The position numbers and the translations under genes are program-made. Below are positions 1 through 6,835 of a DNA stretch of 12,500 nucleotides, in pieces (position 1 is the first letter of the stretch; the number at the start of each line of letters is the position of its first letter). The stretch lies in the NCBI RefSeq assembly GCF_042767895.1, contig NC_091568.1, forward strand, positions 41,836,025-41,848,524, written 5' to 3'. The DNA comes from Penaeus vannamei. Lineage: Eukaryota > Arthropoda > Malacostraca > Decapoda > Penaeidae. The notes under the pieces were generated by a model. It did no database searches. It saw nothing but the letters and a program-made list of their open reading frames with translations, and was not told the DNA's origin.

Positions 1-373
1 AATGATAACAGCAATAACAACAAAAATAACAATAACGATGATAATGATGATGATTATGATAATGGCAATGCTAATAATGTATAAAAAAACACAAAAAAAA
101 AATAATAAAAAAATATACAATAATATAATTAATAATAATATAAAATAATATAATTAATGATAACATAATAATATAAATAATAATAATAATAATAATAAAT
201 AATAACAATGATAATAATAATAATAATAATGATAACAATAATACTAGTAATAATAACAATAATAATAACAATAGTGATGACAATAATAATAATAATAATG
301 ATAAAAATAATCAATGATAATAATAATAAAAAATATAACAATAATGATAACAATAAAAAAAATTATAATAATA

Positions 374-444
<71 letters not shown>

Positions 445-457
445 TAATAATAATAAA

Positions 458-491
<34 letters not shown>

Positions 492-700
492 TGATAATAG
501 TAATCATGATAATAATGACAATAATAATAATAATAATAATCATGATAATAATGACAACAACAACAATAAAAATAATTATAATAATAATAATAATAATAAT
601 AATCATGATAATAATGACAACAACAATAATAATAATGATAACAACATTAATAAGGAAGATAATAATCATGATAACAATGACAACAATAATGCCAGTAATA
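1..700. repeat. AAT-type trinucleotide low-complexity tract
   Basis: Degenerate trinucleotide repeat built from AAT/ATA with GAT, AAC and CAT variants. The purest part is uninterrupted (ATA)n at about 377-443, with a second clean (AAT)n run at about 460-487. Several frames are open only because the units lack stops; they give poly-Ile, poly-Asn or poly-Tyr products that I treat as artefacts. The tract ends abruptly just before the GC-rich segment at 711, so it reads best as the 3' end of an intron or as intergenic DNA. Confidence 0.9.
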
Positions 701-710
701 ACCTTGACAG
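691..710 (+). promoter_or_regulatory. Candidate 3' splice site before exon 711-833
   Basis: The segment reads gccagtaataaccttgacag. It contains TAATAAC, a tolerable branch-point-like motif, and ends in ACAG exactly where composition switches from the AAT repeat to GC-rich sequence. The pyrimidine tract is poor, which weakens the call. Frame 3 has stops at 696, 699 and 705 and opens only after this point, as expected if 710 is the intron end. Confidence 0.3.
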
Positions 711-833
711 ACTCCCCCGAGCCTCCGCCAGAGCCAGAAGCCTAAGCGGCCGCTCGTCTTCCAGCGATCGACCGTCGAAGCCCTCAAGGCCTTTGAGAAT
801 TTCCTTGATAGATCCACCTTGCAAAGATCATGA
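711..833 (+). CDS. Candidate terminal coding exon, unknown protein
   Basis: This 40-codon open segment runs from the putative acceptor at 710 to TGA at 831-833. The product starts TPPSLRQSQKPKRP, a basic KPKR-containing stretch of about residues 7-14 that could act as a nuclear localisation signal. It continues with an amphipathic helix-like segment, STVEALKAFENFLDRSTL (about residues 20-37). By my count 28 of 40 codons end in G or C, a sharp contrast with the surrounding AT-rich DNA and typical of a real exon. The other two frames are also open here: frame 1 to 870 (Ser/Arg/Pro-rich) and frame 2 to 745. Frame 3 has the most protein-like composition. No initiator ATG is present, so this would be the C-terminus of a gene whose earlier exons lie upstream of the window. 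I do not recognise the family. It could instead be a non-coding GC-rich patch. Confidence 0.35.
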   Translation, partial: TPPSLRQSQKPKRPLVFQRSTVEALKAFENFLDRSTLQRS

Positions 834-887
834 ACTGAACAGAGATGTTAAAGATACGCAGCCAATGTGAACAGCTGAGTTGCCAAC

Positions 888-953
888 TTGGCGCTTTTGG
901 GCTGATATCTAGCGCTTTTTTGGCTGATATCTAGCGCTTTTTTGGGGGTTGAT
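888..953 (+). repeat. Short tandem repeat, ~22-bp unit
   Basis: A unit of the form GCGCTTTTTTGGCTGATATCTA occurs about 2.5 times, with a degenerate third copy (GCGCTTTTTTGGGGGTTGATGTTTTA) and a trailing GCGCC. The two central copies are nearly identical (one T/G difference in the T run), which suggests a recent local duplication. Confidence 0.8.
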
Positions 954-1047
954 GTTTTAGCGCCTTCGTTTTCGTGTTTCGTGGCTTGGGATGTTTTTTA
1001 CATTTTCCTTCTGACTCTGTTTTGTCTTGTTTTGATTTGTATTCGTC

Positions 1048-1059
1048 TATTTATTTATT
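1048..1059 (+). promoter_or_regulatory. AU-rich element in putative 3' UTR
   Basis: TATTTATTTATT contains overlapping ATTTA pentamers and the nonamer TTATTTATT; a further ATTTATTT lies near 1092. In mRNA 3' UTRs this pattern recruits ARE-binding decay factors. The functional reading depends on the exon at 711-833 being real and transcribed rightward. In T-rich DNA such motifs also arise by chance. Confidence 0.25.
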
Positions 1060-1452
1060 CAATTGTTTATTGATTTGTCTATCCGTTTCGGTATTTATTT
1101 GGGTATTCTTTCATTTGTATACGTATTTTTTATTTTTACTGGGAAAGCACTAAGCATCTGAAGGCGAACACGGACCATCACGTGTCACTACCCTTTACTT
1201 CCTTCCCCCTTTAGTTCCCCCCCAAAAAGGGCTGGAAGGGGCTGCGGGGTCCCAAGCTGCAGATAAATTTATGTTAGGTTGGCCTTTTATAAACGGGTCG
1301 GGGGAGACGAGGCTTTGGTCTGTTTCTATTTCAAGGTCTGTATGAACATGTTTAGAACTTGTCCCCGGTTTCGTCTTTCCCAAAAGGGGTAAACAGATGC
1401 CCCGGAAAAACCTTTTTAGAACTAAATGTCTATCATAGTCAAAATTAAAATT

Positions 1453-1638
1453 CGTGTGTGTGTGTGTGTTTAAAGTTGTTTTTTGTGTGTGTGTGTGTTA
1501 AAGTGTGTGTATATGTGTGTGTGTTAAAAGTGTTTTTTGTGTGTGTGTTTAAGTGTGTTTTTTTTTTGTGTGTGTGTGTGTGTTAAAGTATGTGTGTGTG
1601 TGTGTGTGTGTTTGTGTGTGTGTGTGGGGGGGGGTTTG
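1453..1638. repeat. Interrupted (TG)n microsatellite
   Basis: Runs of TG are interrupted several times by a recurring TTAAAG-type cassette, often followed by TGTTTTTTG, at about 1469, 1498, 1523, 1548 and 1583. The tract ends in a G9 run at 1626-1634. The recurrence suggests that the interrupted unit itself was duplicated. No coding potential. Confidence 0.9.
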
Positions 1639-1639
1639 A

Positions 1640-2100
1640 TTTCTGGTTTTTTTTAGAAAAAATAAAACATGCAAATTCAGTATGTGCACGAGAATATCCA
1701 CAACATAAGGGGGGCTTTTAAACAGAAAATGAATTTCTTTACATTGCTTTAAACAGTTTTCCCTTTTTTAAAACGTCCTTGCTTTTGGGAAAGGGGTTTT
1801 GCAAGCATTCTTTTGGTTCCGGTTTTCCATTTTATATCCCGGCAGGGTGTCCCAGCTCTGGCGACCCAATTTTTGGGGCTTTTTTTGTTAAAAAAGGAAC
1901 CCCCCAATCCGGGTTTTTTTTTTGTTTTTTTTTGTATGTATTGTTAAAAACTTTTTTTAAAAAAAATTTTTTTTATCACTACACCTCACCTTTTGTACGG
2001 ACACTTAAAAAAAAAAAAAAAAAAACCCCCCCACACACACACACACAACACAAGCGCGTGCATATAAAAGGAAATCAGTGCATTAAACGCCCTGTAATGC
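1640..2100. other. Homopolymer-rich sequence, no gene
   Basis: The stretch is full of mononucleotide runs, including a long T block around 1914-1932, an A18 run near 2008-2025 and C/A runs before a short (CA)n at 2033-2048. AATAAA at 1661-1666 is a possible poly(A) signal about 830 bases after the TGA at 833, but with weak support. The plus-strand open frame over 1779-2135 is Phe/Lys-rich because of T and A runs, starts from a non-ATG codon and looks non-coding. Confidence 0.5.
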
Positions 2101-2360
2101 GGTCGGTTCCCATGACAACAGGGATAAGGCACTAAGCTCCAGTCTGTAACAGCCATTGTAATCTGAATTCCCGAAATCGGACCCACTGGTGACCTCGACT
2201 GACCCAAGCTGACCTGCGTGCACGACGACCTTCGGCCAGAGCCTTTCATGGCGAGGAAGAGAGAAGGAGAGGCTGTGCGGGAACACTCGGGCCACGGCCT
2301 CGTTCGTTGGGTTTCCTATACACGTACAGACACGTTTGTATGAAAATGGATTATCACATG
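2080..2360. other. Unique-sequence island, no confident gene
   Basis: About 280 bases of balanced composition lie between repeats. On the minus strand an ATG-initiated frame covers 2083-2367 (94 codons; contains VVVHAGQLGSVEVTSGSD) and a second, overlapping minus frame is also open, so neither stands out. No splice or promoter signal decides between them. It may be a fragment of a dispersed repeat or a conserved non-coding island. The TGACCY triplet inside it is annotated separately. Confidence 0.4.
2190..2215 (-). promoter_or_regulatory. Triple DR4-type nuclear-receptor half-sites
   Basis: On the plus strand TGACCT, TGACCC and TGACCT start at 2190, 2200 and 2210. On the minus strand this reads AGGTCA-n4-GGGTCA-n4-AGGTCA, two overlapping direct repeats with 4-base spacers. 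DR4 elements of AGGTCA are known sites for RXR/USP heterodimers, such as thyroid-receptor, LXR or, in arthropods, EcR-type partners. A related CGACCT lies at 2226-2231. The arrangement is visible in the sequence; binding is inference and no promoter is identified nearby. Confidence 0.35.
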
Positions 2361-2384
2361 CGCGCACTTATGCATATGTGTGTG

Positions 2385-2815
2385 TGTCTGTGGGCGTATA
2401 GGTGTGTGTGTGTCTGTGGGCGTATAGGTGTGTGTGTGTGTGTGTCTGTGGGCGTATAGGTGTGTGTGTGTCTGTGGGCGTATAGGTGTGTGTGTGTGTG
2501 GGCGTATAGGTGTGTGTGTGTGTGTGGGGGCGTATAGGTGTGTGTGTGTGTGTGTGTTTGTGGGCGTATAGGTATTTTGTGTGTGTGTGTGTGGGGTTTG
2601 TGGGCGTATAGATATGTGTGTGTGTGTTTTGTGGGCGTATAGGGGTGTGTGTCTGTGGGCGTACGTGTGTGTGTGTGTGTCTGTGGGCGTATAGGTGTGT
2701 GTGTGTGTCTGTTGGCGTATAGGTGTGTGTGTGTGTGTGTGTTGGCGTACAGGTGTGTGTATGTGGAGGGGGATATGCGTGTGTGGGCGTACGTATGTGT
2801 GTGTGTGTGTGAATA
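2385..2815. repeat. TG-rich minisatellite with GGCGTATAGG core
   Basis: Fourteen copies of a GGCGTA core start at 2393, 2419, 2451, 2477, 2501, 2529, 2563, 2603, 2634, 2658, 2686, 2714, 2744 and 2786, separated by (TG)n of variable length so that the period ranges from 24 to 42 bases. Most cores extend to TGTGGGCGTATAGG; a few carry GGCGTAC instead. On the minus strand all frames are open and give Thr/His/Pro peptides such as THTPIRPQTH, a consequence of the stop-free unit and not a gene. Confidence 0.95.
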
Positions 2816-2849
2816 AATAGATACACACACCTTCGATAAAGAACCTAGA

Positions 2850-3415
2850 AGGCAGAGAGAAAGGGCGGAGAGAGAGACCGGAGGAAGACTCGCGGAAAAG
2901 AGGGAGAGAGAGACCGGAGGAAGACTCGCGGAAAAGAGGGAGAGAGAGACCGGAGGAAGACTCGCGGAAAAGAGGGAGAGAGAGACCGGAGGAAGACTCG
3001 CGGAAAAGAGGGAGCGAGAAGCGGGAAAAACTTCCGGAGGGAAAGCCCGGAGGAAACTCTTAAGGGGGCCCGGAAAGCCCGGCGGAAAAGGGGAGGACCG
3101 GGGAGCTGCGGAAAAGAGGGAGAAAGAGAGGCGGAAAAAGGGGGAGAAAGGGGGAAGAGGGAAAAGAGAGAGGCGGGGAAGAGGAAAAGAGGGAGAGAGA
3201 GAGGAGGAAGGAGGAGGGGAGAGAGAGAGGAGGAAGAGGGAAAGAGAGAGAGAGAGAGAGACTGCGAAAGAGGAGAGAGAGAGAGGAAGTGGAAAAGAGA
3301 GAGAGAGAGGGGGAAAATGAAAGAAGAAAAGGACGAAAGACTCGAGAGGGAGGAGAGGAGGAAGAGGGAAAGAGAAAAGAGCCCGGGGGAAAGCCGCAAA
3401 AGGGAGAGGGACCGA
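2850..3415. repeat. GA-rich homopurine tract
   Basis: Almost pure purine on the plus strand, with (GA)n stretches at about 3190-3290. It includes the 36-bp minisatellite at 2876-3019, followed by degenerate relatives rich in CCGGAGGAAA and GCGGAAAAG. The minus-strand frames across it (up to 363 codons, continuing into the neighbouring TG minisatellite) are Ser/Leu/Pro/Phe repeats produced by CT-rich DNA and I reject them as genes. Confidence 0.9.
2876..3019 (+). repeat. 36-bp tandem minisatellite, four copies
   Basis: Units beginning GACCGGAGGAAGACTCGCGG start at 2876, 2912, 2948 and 2984, exactly 36 bases apart, and are essentially identical until the fourth diverges near 3012. Because 36 is a multiple of three, the minus strand reads as a 12-residue repeat (SLFSASLPPVSL). 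That periodicity is a numerical by-product and not evidence of translation. The high identity implies recent expansion or concerted evolution. Confidence 0.95.
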
Positions 3416-3560
3416 GTTCCGAAACTTTAAAAACGGCAACATCAAAGGACAAAAACATCAGAAGAACAATTTCCATGTAGAGAACACTGCCGCTGTTCTT
3501 AGTCGCCGAATGAGTCAGAGAAGAATCTATTGAGCAAAGCAACAGTGAGATACAGCCATA
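3416..3560. other. Short unique segment between repeats
   Basis: About 145 bases without repeat structure and with no convincing gene. It contains TGAGTCA at 3511-3517, a perfect AP-1-type site, and an inverted repeat AGAACA/TGTTCT at 3481-3499 with a 7-base spacer. Both motifs are short enough to be fortuitous. The segment grades into TATG-type repeats near 3560. Confidence 0.4.
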
Positions 3561-3616
3561 CATATATACTCTTGTGTGTATATATGTGCATATATATGTA
3601 TATACATGTATGTATA

Positions 3617-3678
<62 letters not shown>
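3561..3678. repeat. TATG-bordered (TA)28 microsatellite
   Basis: Degenerate TATATG/TACATG repeats lead into uninterrupted (TA)28 at 3623-3678. Such self-complementary DNA can extrude cruciforms and is prone to assembly collapse. No coding potential. Confidence 0.95.
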
Positions 3679-3681
<3 letters not shown>

Positions 3682-3879
3682 AAAAAACCCTTACAAATTG
3701 ACAAAAAGTTCCCCAATTAATTTCCGAAATAAACCATTAATAAGGGATTGAGAATAAATTAATGGAAAGCAAAGAAAATTGATAAACCCCCCCCAATTTT
3801 CCCCTCCTTTTCCCCAAAAACCAAAAAAAACAACCAAATAAAACATAATAAAAAAATAATAATATTTTAAAACACAAAT

Positions 3880-3882
<3 letters not shown>
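3679..3882. other. AT-rich homopolymer-rich spacer
   Basis: A-rich, C-run and T-run sequence with no gene. Several bases appear as extended runs (for example CCCCCCCCAATTTTCCCC), a texture shared with 4180-6200. I see no motif that explains it. Confidence 0.4.
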
Positions 3883-3911
<29 letters not shown>

Positions 3912-3962
3912 CTTCTTCTTCTTTCTTCTTCTCCCCCCCCCCCCCCCCCCCCCCCCACACAC

Positions 3963-4032
<70 letters not shown>

Positions 4033-4044
4033 ATATATATATAA
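3883..4044. repeat. Compound T29 / (TTC)n / C24 / (TA)n repeat
   Basis: Consecutive blocks are T29 at 3883-3911, TTC/TTTC repeats at 3912-3932, C24 at 3933-3956, a short ACACAC, then (TA)27 at 3967-4020 and a further (TA)n at 4022-4043. The minus strand of the C run is G24, which can form quadruplex structures. Exact run lengths are likely to be unreliable in any assembly. Confidence 0.9.
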
Positions 4045-4260
4045 TATTTAATATATTTTTTTTTATTATTTTTTATATTTATTGCTGATAAAGGAGGGGT
4101 AAGGAAGATTTTTAATTTTCTATTATTGTGAATGTATATTTTTATTATTTTATAAATTAATTTTTTTTTTGGGTTTTTGGTTTGGGGGTTTTTTTTTTTT
4201 GTTTTTTTTTTCCTTTTTTTTCTTCTTTTAAAAACCCCTTTTCGTATTAACCATATTAAA
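4045..4260. other. T-rich low-complexity spacer
   Basis: AT-rich then T-rich DNA with T runs up to about 12 bases. No gene or regulatory signal is visible; it grades into the pyrimidine tract. Confidence 0.6.
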
Positions 4261-5480
4261 AAATTATTTTTTTTTTATTTTTTTTTTTCCTCTTCCTTTT
4301 TCTTCTCTTTTCCTTCTTTTCTCCTCCCCCCTTCTTTTTTTCTTTCGGCTTTCCCTCTCTCCCTTTTATCCCTTTTTTCTCTCCTCAAACAAAACAAAAG
4401 TTTTAATGCGTTGAAATTCCCCAAATTTGAAAAAAAGTTTTTAAAAAAACCAAAATTTTTTTTTTCCCTTTTTTCCTTAAGGATAGGAATTTCCCTTTTT
4501 TCTATTAACCCATTAAAAAAATTTTTTTTTCCCCGTTTTCCTCCTTTCCTCTCCTCTTCTCTCCCTCTTTCTTTCTCCCCTCTTTTCCTTTTCTCCCTCC
4601 CCCTCCCTTTCCTTCTCCCCTCTTTTCCTCCTTCTTCTTCTTCTTCTTCTTTTCTTCTTCTTTCTCTTCTTTTTTCTCTTCTCTTTCTCTTCTCTCTCTT
4701 TCTTCTTTTCTCTTTTCTCTCCTTTTTCTTTTTCCTCCTCTTCTTCTTCTTCTCTTCTTCTTTTTTTCTCTCTCTTTTCCCTTCTTCTTTTTTCTCCTTT
4801 CCCTCTCTCTTTCTTCTCCTTCCTCTTCTCTCTTCCTCTCCTTCTCCTTGTCTTCTCTTTCCTCTTCTTCTTTCTCTTTCCCTCTCCTCCCTTTTCCTCC
4901 TCCTCCTCCCTTCCTCCTCCTCCTTCCTCTCTCCCCCTCCTCTCCTTTTCCTTTTCTTTTCTCTTTCCCCCTTCCTCTTTTCTTTCTCTTTTTCCTTCTT
5001 TTAAAACCTTTTAATATTCCCTTTTTTTCTTTTTTTTCAACTAATTTTTTCCCTTTCTTTCCTTTTCCCCCCTTTCCCTTCTTTCACTTACTACATCTAT
5101 TAAAACCCTTTTTTCATCATCTATCCTTTTTTACCCTAACTATATATTTTTTAAAAATTATTTTAATAATTAATAATAATATTTAATTTTATATTTTTCT
5201 TTCCCCCTTTTTCCTCTCTACCCCCTCCCCCTTTCCCCCTTCTCTTTCACTCTTCTTCTTTTCCTTCTTCTTCTCCCCTTTTTCTTTTTCTAACTTCCTT
5301 TTTCTCCTTTCCTCCTTTTTAAATTTCCCTTCTTCTTTTTTATTTATCTCTCTTCTTTTTCTTCTTTCTTTCTTCTTGCTATTCCAAAATTTTTTCCCTT
5401 TTCCCTTCTTTTTTTCCCCTTTCTTCTCTTTCCTCTTTGTTTTTTATTTCCTGGGTTTTAAACTTTTAATTCCCTTATCT
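4261..5480. repeat. Kilobase homopyrimidine (CTT/CCT) tract
   Basis: About 1.2 kb of almost pure C/T on the plus strand, with (TTC)n near 4630-4760 and (CCT)n near 4880-4930. Small AT islands interrupt it at about 4390-4520 and 5090-5190. Long open frames here (up to 275 codons) encode only Phe/Ser/Leu/Pro and start from non-specific positions, so they are repeat artefacts. Mirror-symmetric C/T segments of this kind can form intramolecular triplexes. Confidence 0.85.
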
Positions 5481-5900
5481 TTTTAAACTTTTAGGAATTT
5501 GGGTTTTATTGGGTTAAAATTTTTAGGGTTTGTTTTTTTTGGATTTTTGAAGGGGTTTTTTTTTTTAATTTTTTTTTTCCTTTGTTTTTTTTTTTCCTTT
5601 TCTCCTTGTTTTTTCTCCTTTCCCTTTCTTTTTTCCCTTCCCTTTTTCTTTCTTTTTCCTTTTTTCCTCCTCCCTTTTCCCCCCCTCCCCCTTTCCCCTC
5701 CCTTCTTTTCCCTTTTCTCTCCCCCCCTTTCCCCAAAAATCAACAGGGGGGTTTTTTTTAATTTCCCATTTCCCCCACAATCCGCCCGGGGCCAACCCCC
5801 TCTAATCACGCTATCCCTTTTATCCAATCCTCCACTCTTACCCCACCCCATCCTCCAACCCCCCTATCCCCCTGGGGTGGAAAATTAAAAATTATTATAA
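5481..5900. repeat. T/C-run sequence with interspersed G runs
   Basis: Pyrimidine-rich sequence continues but mixes in runs of G and A (TTGGGTTTTATTGGGTT at about 5499; CAACAGGGGGG near 5741). A C-rich stretch spans 5765-5880. Open frames occur on both strands and encode Lys/Gly/Arg or Phe/Pro simple sequence. No gene is supported. Confidence 0.6.
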
Positions 5901-6205
5901 AATTTAAAAAGAAAAACAAAATTTTTTTCATCCCTTTTACCTTTCAAATTATTTAAAAATCTTCCCTGGTTTGTTTTTGTTAAGTTTTAATTTTATTCAA
6001 AGGATGGAGATAAAGTTTTGGGGGAGGAAGCAGGATAATTGTGAATATGGGAAGGGAAAAAAGGGGAAAAAAGAAGAAAGATAAAAAGGGGGGGTTTTTT
6101 TAAATTTGAGGAAAAAGAAGAAGAAAAAGAAGACTAAAAGGGGGAAAAAAAAAAAAAGGAGGGGAAAGAAAACCCAGGGTAAAAAAAAAGAGAGAAAAAA
6201 GGATC
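5901..6205. repeat. A/G-rich low-complexity tract
   Basis: AT-rich at first, then purine-rich from about 6000 with GAAGAAG, GGGGAAAAA and poly-A runs. Nothing resembles a gene. Confidence 0.7.
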
Positions 6206-6370
6206 ATGGATAGTTTCATAATTGTTATTAGTGTAACTGTTGTTGACACTTTTAGTTACGAAAATAACGACAGTAACAGATAACAAACCAGGTGCCCTTC
6301 GCTCCTCCCTTTGCCCCTACCACTATCATCTCCGTTTTTCTCTACGGAAATAACACGAGCAAGTAACACT
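6206..6370. other. Unique segment with imperfect inverted repeat
   Basis: Non-repetitive sequence between purine- and C-rich tracts. GTTATTAGTGTAACTGTTGTT at 6224-6244 pairs imperfectly with AACGACAGTAACAGATAAC at 6266-6284, a possible hairpin with a loop of about 21 bases. No coding evidence. The plus-strand open frame that passes through (6311-7342) begins at TTG, not ATG. Confidence 0.4.
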
Positions 6371-6429
6371 TATCAGCCACACGACCCTCTCCCATCCTCA
6401 CCCATTCCCACCCCCACACTTACCCACCC

Positions 6430-6660
6430 ACACACACCTCCGCCCCCGCCCACCCCCATGCCTCCACACTCACGCTCATCCCTCCCACCTCCACCCATGC
6501 CTCCCCCCTCCACTCCACCGCCCCCGCCCACCCCCATGCCTCCACACCCACGCTCATCCCCCCCCCTCCACACCGCCCCCGCCCACCCCCACGCCTCCAC
6601 ACCCACGCTCATCCCTCCCACCTCCACCCATGCCTCCCCCCCCCTTCCACACCGCCCCCA
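6430..6660. repeat. C-rich minisatellite, ~3 copies of up to ~80 bp
   Basis: The unit contains CCGCCCCCGCCCACCCCCAT, then GCCTCCACACCCACGCTCAT, then a CCCACCTCCACCCATGCCTC block. Three copies start near 6437, 6520 and 6572. The middle copy lacks the last block, a deletion of roughly 24-28 bases, so length varies by sub-unit. Plus frames read Pro-rich (TPMPPHPRSS) and minus frames Gly-rich (MSVGVEAWGW). Confidence 0.85.
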
Positions 6661-6835
6661 GAGAGCAACCAACAAGGAAAAGTTTGCGTCAGTCACGTCT
6701 CGAACCTGTAGGACAGTGCGGAAAAAAAATCTTGCATGCTATTGTTCCTCCTGCTTACGTATTAATATATTCAAGGGAGGCCATGTCAGCATAAAGCGCG
6801 GCGGAGGGAAGGAGAGGCAGGATGACACTTGTGAA
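6661..6835. other. Unique segment, possible minus-strand acceptor
   Basis: About 175 bases of mixed composition. Read on the minus strand it contains a run of eight T, then CCGCACTGTCCTACAG (ending at plus coordinate 6706), a good-looking 3' splice site. The following frame stays open to 6373, giving VRDVTDANFSLLVALWGRCG and then a Gly-rich repeat encoded by the neighbouring minisatellite. I do not annotate it as an exon because most of it is repeat-derived. Confidence 0.3.

Larger units (their letters stand above)
834..1452 (+). other. Non-repetitive stretch, possible 3' UTR
   Basis: No convincing gene is present. If the exon at 711-833 is real, this is its 3' untranslated region. It holds a short tandem duplication (888-953), a T-rich segment with ATTTA motifs (1048-1100) and a GC-richer block at 1150-1400. 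The ATTAAA at 1444-1449 lies directly before a GT-rich run, an arrangement compatible with a variant poly(A) signal plus downstream element but equally explained by chance. The minus-strand open frame over 1195-1383 shows no protein-like features. Confidence 0.4.

Noticed and set aside
1195..1383. Minus-strand frame of 62 codons (MGKTKPGTSSKHVHTDLEIE...)
   Set aside because: Reasonably mixed composition, but short, without splice or promoter support, and partly over G/C runs of doubtful quality.
2083..2367. Minus-strand ATG frame of 94 codons as a gene
   Set aside because: Unique and mixed in composition, but an overlapping minus frame is equally open and no family, splice site or promoter supports either; left as an unassigned island.
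2354..3445. Minus-strand frame of 363 codons, Ser/Leu/Pro then Thr/His/Pro
   Set aside because: It spans two unrelated simple-repeat regions (GA-rich and TG-rich) and other frames are equally open.
4177..5004. Plus-strand frame of 275 codons, Phe/Ser/Leu/Pro
   Set aside because: Encoded by T- and C-runs in a homopyrimidine tract; resembles a membrane protein only because TTT and CTT encode hydrophobic residues.
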